A DNA stretch of 64,000 bases, from NCBI GenBank assembly GCA_020137815.1, contig CM035353.1, positions 996,501 to 1,060,500 on the forward strand, given 5' to 3'. The notes under the pieces were generated by a model. It worked only from the letters and a program-made list of their open reading frames with translations. It did not search any database and was not told where the DNA came from. Positions within the stretch are counted from its first letter, which is position 1, and every line of letters begins with the position of its first letter. The DNA comes from Hormiphora californensis. Taxonomy: Eukaryota; Ctenophora; Tentaculata; Cydippida; Pleurobrachiidae. Shown here one piece after another: positions 11,559-21,870 of this stretch. Both the position numbers and the translations under genes were made by a program.

Positions 11559-13616
11559 ATGTCTGTCTAATGTCTGTCTGTCATGTCTGTCATGTCTGTC
11601 TGTCATGTCTGTCTGTCTGTCTGTCTGTCATGTCTGTCTGTCTGTCTGTCATGTCTGTCATGTCTGTCTGTCTGTCTGTCTGTATAGCTATATCTCTCCC
11701 TACCACGCTCCTTATATCGGGGGGGGGGGGGGGTGCCATCTCTCTCTCTCTATCTCCCTATATCGCTTGCACCCATCTTTCCTTTTTTCTATCTCTTTTT
11801 ACCTTGTTTTCAGGGTGCTGGAAGTGGAAGCCTCACCATTGTCAACGGGGGCTGTGGCTGCGGGTACCGTTATGCCTCTCTGTGCCGTCTTCCTGCAAGA
11901 AAGAAGGTAAGACAAAATGTATAATGGGACGGTCTATTATAGGTCTGTCTGTCTGTCTGTCTGCATGTCTTTTCGTTAGTTAGATGCTTTACCTCTTTTT
12001 CAAAACAGTTGATAACAGCCCAGTCTCGTTTGTTCTCTTTCTGTTGATAAGATGAAGGTTAATAATATAATATTAATATTGCTGTTTCTCTCTCCTTCCC
12101 TTCCTCCACCTCATTCCTTTCCTACATTTACATCTACATCTATAACTTCCCTCCCTCCGCCCCTCCTTCTCTCTACTTATGTGGGGGCTGCTGCGGAAAC
12201 CTCATTGTTTTTAAGACAACCAGATCTTACTACTACATACTCGCAAAAAAAGTTCGATTTTTGGGAAAACACAAGTATTGTTTGTTGTGGACTGGCAGAT
12301 TCGGACAGGCCTAGACAGTGGCGAGGAAGGGGGTAAAGAATTACCAAAAATCATTGACGTTCTTTTTGAATCGCCCCTTAACCTAAAAATCGCAAATGAG
12401 ACATGATTTTCTTGCGGCAGCCCCCCTTCCTCCCCATCTCCCTGTATATAGCTATATCTCTCCCTACCGCTCTCCTTATATCGCTCCCTCCCTCTATCCC
12501 TACATCGCTCCTTGCCTATAAAATCGCTGTCTCCATCTTTCCTTTTTTCTATCTCTTTTTACCTTGTTTTCAGGGTGCTGGAAGTGGAAGCCTCACCATC
12601 GTCAACGGGGGCTGTGGCTGCGGATACCGTTGCGCCTCTCTGCGCCCTCCCGCTGCAAGAAATGAGGTAACTACATGGAATGTATAATGGGACAGAATGT
12701 ATAATGGGACAGTCCAAGAATAATTCGGCATAGATATTTAGTATAGCTACTTCAGAAAATTAAACTATCATTTAATTATTACCTGTTCACCATCTTTTGA
12801 AGCTCCTCCAATAGCTTGTTTTTGTCCTTGATGTTGCGACTGAAAGAGGTGATGGAGTGATAGATATTAGATAGTTAAAGTTCTATTTACCACCCACGGG
12901 GCTAACAATTCTACGGAATTAGGATAAACAGCTGGGGAGGGGGGGGGGCATGAACTTACGTTAGTTTAGTTATCTGGATATCTGCGTCCGTCACGTCATC
13001 TTGCCCAGGTGTGTCACTGATTATAAAAAATATCAATGGCAGCTCAATTTAGGAAGGAAGGGGGTAGCTACGTGTGTATTGTCAGGGGATTAAAGTGAGA
13101 GTGGACCGACACAAAATTTGACAAGGTTGTTGTAGATAGTAGATACCTTATTTCTCTGAGCAATTTGCTTTTTTCCCGCTTAAAATTGACCCCTCCATCA
13201 CTGAGATACTTTTGTTATGTTGGGAGCATGACGTCACGCATCTGTCTCTGTATTCTCTCTGTAGCCTGTAGGTAGTACATCGAACATGCCCGGGCACGCA
13301 CACATACAGAATACAAGAGATAGATACGTGACGTCATACTCCCAACATAACAAAAGTATCTCAGTGATGGAGGGGACAATTTTAAGCGGGGAAAAAGCAA
13401 AATGCTCAGAGAAATAATCTCTTCTTCTAAAAACCTTCAAATTTTTTTCGGCCCCTATTTTAAGTTTGGGGAAAATGTTATTCTATTCGTACCTTGAAAG
13501 GTGTGAGGGTGGCTGTGGCTCTTCTTCTTCCTCTTCGTCATCCACGAGGTCATCAGTGTTGTTTGTTGTGCCGGAACTGAACAGATCTTCCTCCAGTTCC
13601 TCCTCAAGAACTGGGG
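9677..13616 (-). CDS. ten-exon gene with a Myb/SANT- or MADF-like domain (5' end uncertain)
   Basis: Exons in minus-strand order are about 13616-13493, 13016-12960, 12839-12783, 12652-12563, 11892-11803, 11095-11033, 10870-10802, 10608-10543, 10328-10090 and 9927-9677 (TGA). Every splice is phase 2, apart from the last donor, which leaves one base, and the frame stays open throughout. The first exon encodes an acidic tract (VDDEEEEEEP). The middle exons are Lys/Ser/Thr-rich and probably disordered. The 239-bp exon encodes a compact helical domain (FPWPEIVVKDFVELIF to AAVDKWAAVRKHYF) with spaced Trp residues, like Myb/SANT or MADF DNA-binding domains. The last exon is a probable coiled coil. 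Exons 11892-11803 and 12652-12563 are near-identical 90-bp tandem copies. The true start lies in or beyond low-complexity DNA above 13616. Name and function unknown; a DNA-binding role is inferred. Confidence 0.7.
10664..10729. repeat. (TC)n microsatellite
   Basis: About 66 bp of almost pure TC within an intron of the Myb/SANT-like gene. Confidence 0.95.
11137..11690. repeat. long (TGTC)n tetranucleotide array
   Basis: More than 500 bp of TGTC repeats, interrupted by TATAGTATG, TAACTGTATG and CATG variants. It sits in an intron of the minus-strand Myb/SANT-like gene, so the Cys/Leu/Ser/Val-rich plus-strand open frames here are artefacts. Confidence 0.95.
13147..13418. mobile_element. fold-back element with arms of about 90 bp
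   Basis: The left arm (TTTCTCTGAGCA ... CCCCTCCATCACTGAG ... GACGTCACG) is repeated as reverse complement on the right, with few mismatches. The spacer is about 85 bp. It lies in the first recognised intron of the Myb/SANT-like gene. Fragments of the same family (GTGATGGAGGGGTCAAT) occur at about 4522-4560 and 16138-16155. Confidence 0.75.
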
Positions 13617-14050
13617 GGCTTTTTTTCTGTTTTTTTTCCCCCCCTTTTTCTAAAATTTTCTTCGTTTTTTTCTTCCCCCGGCTTTCCCCCTCTCTCTCCT
13701 GGCTCTCCCCTTTGCTCTCTCCTCTCTCTCTTCTCGGCTCTCGTTCCCCCGCCCCCCCCAAAAAAAAACCCCCCCCCCCCCGGGGGCCCCCCGCCCCCCA
13801 ACCCGCCCCCCCCCCCCCCCCCCCCCCCCTTTTCCTTTTCTTCTTCCTCCCTTCCCTCTTTCTCCCTTCTTCCTTTTTCTTCTTCTCTTCTCTCTTTTTT
13901 CCCCCTCTCTCTTCTCTCTTCTTTTTTCTTGTCTCTCTCCCTTTCTCTCTTTTTCTCTTCCTCTCTCGCTCTCCTCTCTCCCCTCTCTCTTTTTCCCCCT
14001 TTTCTCTTCTCTCTCTTCCTCTCTCCTCTCTCCCTCTCTCTTTTTCTTTT
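13617..14050. repeat. C/T-rich low-complexity tract, possible assembly error
   Basis: Runs of C, T and short CT blocks with very long C homopolymers at 13770-13828. The composition changes sharply beside coding sequence. Open frames here carry no protein signal. Confidence 0.8.
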
Positions 14051-14149
14051 GTTGTAATATAACCTTCGGAAAAATATGGGGAGGGGTAACCCTTTACCTA
14101 GGTGTAAACTTTGTCAAGTCCTCTGTTGGATGTTTGTTCACTTTAAAAA

Positions 14150-15872
14150 TTGTTTCGATGGTTAAGATGGAGAACGGTTTGGAAAAAATTGACAAAAAAA
14201 TGGGGGGGTTGGGGGAGGGAAAAACTGGATTGGTCCCCTTTGTGTGGGGGGCTGGAGAAACATTGGTCTTTGCATAAAATGTGGGGGGAGAGTGGAGATG
14301 GAGGGAAAAAATTTGACAAAAAATGGGGGCTGGAGCTGGATTGGTGCAATTTGATGAAAATGTGGGGCTGGAGAACGGATTGGTAACAAATTTGACATAA
14401 AAAGTGGGGGGGAGAGGGGAGAACGGATTGGTGCTTGCAAAAATGTGGGTGGAGAAATGGTTGGTGAAATTTGTGGAAAATGGGGGGTGGAGAAACTGGT
14501 TTTGGTAAAAAAATTTGACATAAAATTGGGGGGGAAAAGGGGGGAAACGGGATTGGTGAAAATTTAATTGGGGGCTGGAAAACTGGATTGGTGAAAATTT
14601 TGAAAAAAAAAAGTGGGGCTGGAGCTGGTTGGTACTTTTTGATAAAAAAATTTGTTTGTCAAACCCTCCTTTATTTTGTAACACAGTCTAGCTAGGCCAA
14701 AAAAAAGGGTGGGGCTGGAGAACTGGATTGGTAGCAAATTTGATAGAAAATGTTGGGGCTGGAGAACTGGATTGGTAGCAATTTGTTTAGAAATGTGGGG
14801 GGTAACTGGTTTGGTAGCAAATTTGTAAAAAATGTGGGCTGGAGAACTGGATTGGTAACAAATTTGATAGTGGGGGAAAATGGTTTGGGTTCAACCCTCT
14901 TTACATTTGGGGTAAACCCCGGTTGGTAAGCAAAGAAAAATGGGGGCTGGGAGAACTGGATTGGTAGCAAATTTGATAGAAAATGTGGGGCTGGAGAACT
15001 GGATTGGTAGCAAATTTGATAGAAAATGTGGGGCTGGAGAACTGGATTGGTAGCAAATTTGACATAAAATGTGGGGCTGGAGAACTGGATTGGTAGCAAA
15101 TTTGATAGAAAATGTGGGGCTGGAGAACTGGATTGGTAACAAATTTGACATAAAATGTGGGGCTGGAGAACTGGATTGGTAACAAATTTGACATAAAATG
15201 TGGGGCTGGAGAGTGGAGAACTGGATTGGTAACAAATTTGACATAAAATGTGGGGCTGGAGAACTGGATTGGTAGCAAATTTGATAGAAAATGTGGGGCT
15301 GGAGAGTGGAGAACTGGATTGGTAACAAATTTGACATAAAATGTGGGGCTGGAGAACTGGATTGGTAGCAAATTTGATAGAAAATGTGGGGCTGGAGAAC
15401 TGGATTGGTAGCAAATTTGATAGAAAATGTGGGGCTGGAGAACTGGATTGGTAGCAAATTTGACATAAAATGTGGGGCTGGAGAACTGGATTGGTAGCAA
15501 ATTTGATAGAAAATGTGGGGCTGGAGAACTGGATTGGTAACAAATTTGACATAAAATGTGGGGCTGGAGAACTGGATTGGTAGCAAATTTGATAGAAAAT
15601 GTGGGGCTGGAGAGTGGAAAAACTGGATTGGTAACAAATTGACAAAAAAGGGTGGGGCTGGAGAACTGGATTGGTAGCAAATTGATAAAAATGTGGGGCT
15701 GGAGAACGGGAGGGTAAAAATTTTTGAAAAAATGTGGGGTGGAGACTGGTTTGGGTACAAATTGACTAAAATGTGGGGGGTGGAGAATGGATTGGTACAA
15801 ATTTGAAAAATGTGGGGGGGCTGGTTGGGGTAAAAAATTTGCTAAAATGTGGGGCTGGGTGGAGGGAAAAAG
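14150..15872. repeat. 43-bp satellite array running into an assembly gap
   Basis: A unit built from CTGGATTGGTAGC, AAATTTGATAGAAAATG and TGGGGCTGGAGAA repeats regularly from about 14940 to 15650. Two variants are mixed: GGTAGCAAATTTGATAGAAA and GGTAACAAATTTGACATAAA. Some units carry an extra 6 bp (AGTGGA-like). The ends of the array (14150-14940 and 15650-15872) are eroded by many homopolymer indels. Three minus-strand open frames of about 300 codons are by-products of the array. Confidence 0.95.
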
Positions 15873-15972
15873 NNNNNNNNNNNNNNNNNNNNNNNNNNNN
15901 NNNNNNNNNNNNNNNNNNNNNNNNNNNNNNNNNNNNNNNNNNNNNNNNNNNNNNNNNNNNNNNNNNNNNNNN
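15873..15972. other. assembly gap (100 N)
   Basis: Exactly 100 N, the usual placeholder for a gap of unknown size. The 43-bp satellite abuts its left edge and unique sequence follows on the right. Confidence 0.99.
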
Positions 15973-16210
15973 CAGCGTGTGTAAAAATGTTCTGTGGGTG
16001 TGGGCCACCTCAGTAGACGTGACGCGCGAGCCCTCCATTGTGTACAAAAGACCTACAACTTCGCGCGCACATCGCCTAGAATTGTGACGCTAATTGGTTC
16101 TTGGGGTTTTTACACCAGCCAATAGACGCCGTTTTCTTGATGGAGGGGTTAAATTCCATAAAAAAAAAAAACAAAGACAGCCACATCCCAGCTCACGTAC
16201 TGATCTGATT

Positions 16211-16250
16211 TGGGACTATCAGTACGTAAGATTGTGTACTGATAGTCCCA
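16211..16250. other. perfect hairpin, 15-bp stem
   Basis: TGGGACTATCAGTAC and GTACTGATAGTCCCA form a perfect stem around a 10-base loop. It may be the end of a larger repeat, since a MITE-like element follows at once. Confidence 0.7.
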
Positions 16251-16263
16251 CCGACATTTATCA

Positions 16264-16397
16264 GTAAGAGGCACCACATACGGCAGTGCGTACTGGAGTT
16301 TGCACCGAAAGTGCTGTATGTGCTAGTGAGAACTGAAGTTAGAGGCACCACATACGGCGGTGCGAATTTCAGTACAGTGCTGTATGTGGTCCCCCTC
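16264..16397 (+). mobile_element. short inverted-repeat element, same family as 3129-3226
   Basis: It starts AAGAGGCACCACATAC and ends GTATGTGGTCCCCCT. The block GGCACCACATACGGC occurs twice inside, so the element is partly internally duplicated. It is non-coding. Confidence 0.6.
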
Positions 16398-18051
16398 AGT
16401 TGTCTGTCAAGTATTGGTTGTTGTTGTAGTGACAGCTTTCCGATCCCAAGAGAGCTTTGCAGCTGTGATATCACGACAGGAGATAAGGAGAGTACTTACT
16501 TTTCTATATCTTGTTGAGTACTTGACAGCTAAGAGATATTGACAGTTATATCTTGACACTTATCAGAACTAGTTATATTAACTGATTTCTATAGGTGTTA
16601 TATCATACTCTCCGTGGGATGTAATATATCAGTCATTTCCATTTTATATTTGCTTTACATGTGACGTGCAATTATTTTTATAGTTTATTTGTATGGATGC
16701 AATGCATGTACTCAAACTATTGTACAAGTATACAATTCCTAGAAATATTCAAATTGTATGTTCAGAGAACTTTGATAAATTGTAGCTTGCTTGCGGGCAA
16801 TTATAGATTCCACTGACAAAATCCACATTATAAATTATCTATCGGATGTGTGTCTCAGAAACTTTAGAGCTCTATATAGCTGCCCTCTCTCATACAGCTT
16901 ACTGACTAATGATATTGATATCAGCTGGCTAAGTATAATTACAATTCTGAGCTACCTATAATTCGCAATAGTTATATAGCACTTAATCAACCTTCAGACT
17001 ATAGCGGAGTTCTGTCTCCGGCCGCTCTTGAGTTCCTTCCATATAGCTACTTGAATTAATATATTATTATTATTATGGAGGATTACTATAGTTCTCTCTA
17101 GGAAGCTTAGCTTATCACATGGTCATCATAAAACTAATCGATCGTTTATAAGAGATGATTTAATGTTATAAAGGCATCTTGCTTTCTCATATAAAGCTTT
17201 GGATTCTCTCTTATAGACCTCCACAAAAATGAATTTAAAAACGAAATTTCAAGATGTTCCAGAAAACTGCAATTATATTGACAATATATTGCAGCTTTCT
17301 GGAAAAATATTATCGTTTTCTTGAAATGCGAGGATTTCAGTTAAGCTTCTCACACATAGCACTATAGGGACCTAGGGCATTGCTTTTTCTTCTTGATGGC
17401 ATTATTACAGAAAATCAAGTTTCATACATTTTAGTACGTCTATAGGTTCTTTAAGTACGAATCCGATTTAAGACTTTAAACACATGTATAATACACATAT
17501 TGTTTGAGCCGCCATGGAACTCTGGATATATTAGTGAAGCCAGTTAAACACACTATACTACATATGTCATGGGTATAATATACAGTAGTGATTTACTATG
17601 AAGCTGTGAGAAGGCCTGTAAATTGCAGTGTAATGACTCAAGTCTAAGTTTAAATTTAAACTTTCCAGTGAATTCTACTGTTATAGTGACTCTAGTTATC
17701 TACATTCCGTATATAGTGACTCTAGTTATATCTACATTCCGTATATGATCTACAGTTCTCATGCCTATAGATGTTTTAGTTAACTACTCGATTGACACAA
17801 TCTTATTTGATAAGAGCGGTTGCCATGGGCTTGAACCCCTTTCGGGGACCCTACGCAGTACGCACGATCAGGACCAATCACAAAATGATATAACCAGGTA
17901 GAATTGACATATATCGTCTTGTAACTTGTCTGGTTCGGTTATAGCTTCTTTGATCCATTCCCAAAGCGCACGTTCACACTTTCACACTCTCTTAGATCAC
18001 AGAAACATACAGTAATATATGTCTATCTCTATATCCACCTGTCTCTGTCTT

Positions 18052-18096
<45 letters not shown>

Positions 18097-18847
18097 TTCT
18101 ACCCTTTCTACTATCCGGCAAGTCCTTGAAAATTTCTGTATAAATTATTTACGTCTCGAAAACACTGACTACATATAATATCATGCCCTGAGTAACATCC
18201 TCTGCAGTTATAGCTGACACCATCAATATTTCTGACAAACTTCTTCTTTTAGTTATAATTCTATCCTAATAGTCAATATTCATGTGTGTATTATTATAAT
18301 TATTAGATAGAACTTACTTTTTGTATTCTGTTTTCCGAATGAACGACTTATCACCATCAAAAAGTCATACACATCACAAGACCGACACATATAATCTCCC
18401 TTCTAAATCTCTGGCGAGCTTTTATTGTGATTCAACATCAGTGTTTAAACGCATGTTTCGCGAGCTTCTAAACGCTTTATTATACCGTTTAGCCGGGTCC
18501 GTTTAACCACTTAAAACATTATATAATAATCTCCTACGTGTGACTAAGAGGCACTTTGATTTACTCAAGAGCTCGGCAGATCCAGTGCAATGAGCGGCAC
18601 GTTTTGCGTTCTAAATATACGTTATTTTTAAAAATTACCAAAAAAAACTTTTGTTTTAAATGAGATTGTTTTGATTAGATGAAATTTAATTTAATAAATA
18701 AAAGCGAAAGTTGGGTTTGGGAAATTGATGTAAGTCAATTAACTGTGTTGATTGATTGAAAATTAATATACTTCGGTAAATGGGTTTTCAAACGCTTAAA
18801 AAATACTGCATGATAAAGATTCTTATTATCATTTATAAGGGTCGAGA
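16398..18847. other. AT-rich stretch, no recognised gene
   Basis: Only short open frames on both strands. A TC-rich microsatellite sits at about 18045-18097. A small direct repeat (ATAGTGACTCTAGTTAT) occurs near 17683-17730. Confidence 0.45.
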
Positions 18848-19300
18848 ATACAATTTCTTTTCTCTCCCTTTTTCCCCCCTCTTTTTCTTCCCCGCTTCCT
18901 CTCTCACCTTCCTTTTTTTCTCTCTTTCTTTTATCCCCCTTCCCCTTTTTTTCCCCTTTTTTTACCCCCATAAAAATTTTCTCTCTCTCTTTTTTTCCCC
19001 TCTCGCCCCCCAAAAAAATTGGGGGAATTTTTTAAAAAAGGGGGGATGGGAAAGAGGGGAAAAAGGGGCCCAAAAAAAAGTTAGGGGGAAAAGGGAGGGG
19101 GGAAAAAAAAAAAAGAAAAAAAGGGGGGGAAAAAAAATAAAGGGGGAAAAAAAGGGGGAAAAAAGGGAGGAGGAAGGGGAGAAAAAGGGGAAAAAAGGGG
19201 AAAAAAAGAAGGGGGGAAAAAAAAAGGAAAAAGGAAAACAAAAGGGGAAAAAAAAAGGGAAAAAAAAGGGGAAAGAAAAAAAATGAAAAATTTGGAAAAA
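18848..19300. repeat. low-complexity T/C then G/A homopolymer mosaic, possible assembly error
   Basis: Blocks of Cn, Tn, Gn and An with no other composition, pyrimidine-rich on the left and purine-rich on the right of about 19015. This near-palindromic composition looks like poor consensus over a simple repeat. The Lys/Gly-rich open frames are artefacts. Confidence 0.75.
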
Positions 19301-19734
19301 GACGGGTAAAGTTAATAAGAAAAACACGACGAGTGAATGGATGAAAATGAAATGGTCCCGATGTAAGAAATTGATTATGAGACCGATCTCAGATTTATAT
19401 TACACTGATGCAATTCGGGCCCCGCCCGCAAAAGGCTGGGCCCGTTGCTCACACTCTCTCTATCTCATCAACTCAAACAGAAATCTGGGGAATAAGAAAC
19501 CTTGGAAGAAAAAAAAGAATGATAAAAATGTAAGATGATAATTGAGTGGGGGATAAGTTGATGGGAGGATTCGATACTATGATGAAGTAATTTAGTAAGA
19601 TTGTAAGCAGATGGTTTACAAGTACATAATTAATACATGATCATGATCAGTCAATATGTCTGCAAGAGCATTTGTGATAGGCCATGTGAAGAGGCAGAAA
19701 ACGAAGAGGAAGAGATATCTGATGCGAAGAAATG

Positions 19735-20357
<623 letters not shown>

Positions 20358-21870
20358 CTTGCATATTATGTTCATACCCTTTTCTTTATCACATCTCCAT
20401 GTATTGGATCAGGATGTGTATTATAAGAAAGTCCATATTGCCATCTTGAGTTGCCTGTTTCCGTGCTCATATACATGAACAATTCAAGGAAATGGCCAGC
20501 TTTTTCTTTAATTATATAATCAATCCCGGTCCAACTCTCTAAACGATATAATACACTAGGAAGTGCAGTTCTTGGCTAGATACCATGTCTTGTGAGAGAT
20601 GATTGATATATCTTGATTACTGCAAGTTTAGGTATAAAAGTGGATCTGTTTAGCTTGTGTTTATAATTTAAATAGTTTTCTCTCTTATTTGAAATTGAGT
20701 TACAGTCAGTACATGTACAAGTCAAAAATAGGGTCATCATTCATCAAAAGTATTGATTCAACAAGGACCCACTGCGTTATTTCCTATTTGGTTTCAGATT
20801 GGAATAGTTGTATGAGATCGCACCGTATTCCAATTTGGTTCAAGCCAATATATGGCAATGATTACTATTATATATACTTGTATAGTATTAAAAGTAGTAT
20901 ATTACAGAATCAGTGTCATATAGAGGCCTAGGCCAATAAGCTACTTTGCAATTTAAACTGGTTTAAAGGTGTGAAGAAAAACAATTTTGCAGCGACAATT
21001 TTAGCAATTGTCACTTCTTGTAAGTTTGTAGGTAATATGCTTGTTCCGTTCGAAGGGTGCATTGTTCAAGAACAAAATTCTTAAGAATTAAACACGCATC
21101 GGTTTGTTGAGTATGCAACATCTGGTGGTGTTACATAATTAGGTGGGGTGACATTATAATACGTGACCTGTAATAATAGTGTGAACGAACTATTATTCAG
21201 TATACATGCGTATGAAAGTAAATATACCTTATTACTCATGTATTCTACACACGCAGGTCGCAGCAGCGCTATATAATATTGGGTGTTTTACATCAGTGTA
21301 ATGAATGTATCAAGTAGATGATATTGATGTCTGCATTACAGATGAATAGTACTATAGTAGTAGTAGTAGCTTATACACGAGTATAATAGTACTCGTTATG
21401 AGTCTACAGCATTTAACAATAATATATCTAGATAGTGTACTACATTCAATTGCCCCGGCATACTATATACAAACTTGTAATGCTGTATAAGTCATATTGT
21501 TTCAGGATCTATACCATTGAATTGTCATTCTCGTAGTTTTATTTACTATTTATTTACTATTTTGTTTGCTATTTATTATTTAGTATTCTTCTGCTTATTA
21601 CATAAATATATATATTGCAGTGGAAATAGGGCCGTGGCAGCCGACCCTGATGTTCAGGCACGACTATTTCCCTCAAAACTAGTCTACTTCTGTTTACAGA
21701 TACTGAATTCCCTCTGGTATACAGAATTAACAGATACTGCATTCCCTCTTACTTGCTGCAATACCACATATAATTGGTTATCGTTCTAATTGTATATTTT
21801 CTGATTTCTCGTATATTTTATACAGCTATAATATACAATACTATTCCTACAGCAGCAGCAGTGCAACACC
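20358..21870. other. AT-rich 5' flank of the K2P gene
   Basis: No convincing coding exon found. The promoter and any 5' UTR exon of the K2P gene would lie here, but no element can be pinned down by eye. Confidence 0.4.

Noticed and set aside
11456-11983. Plus-strand Cys/Leu/Val/Ser-rich open frame
   Set aside because: It is a reading of the (TGTC)n microsatellite inside an intron of a minus-strand gene.
11803-12687. Plus-strand exon-like frames reading GAGSGSLTIVNGGCGCGYR with splice-like ends
   Set aside because: The same blocks read on the minus strand fit a chain of exons with consistent phase 2 junctions, which is stronger evidence than two isolated plus-strand frames.
14692-15800. Three overlapping minus-strand open frames of about 290-317 codons
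   Set aside because: They are translations of the 43-bp satellite, whose unit length lets all three minus frames stay open in turn; the peptides are pure repeats.
15773-16087. Open frames spanning the N gap
   Set aside because: They exist only because N codons are read as unknown residues; no evidence links the two sides.
18780-19327. Lys- and Phe-rich open frames
   Set aside because: They come from homopolymer low-complexity sequence with no protein-like composition.
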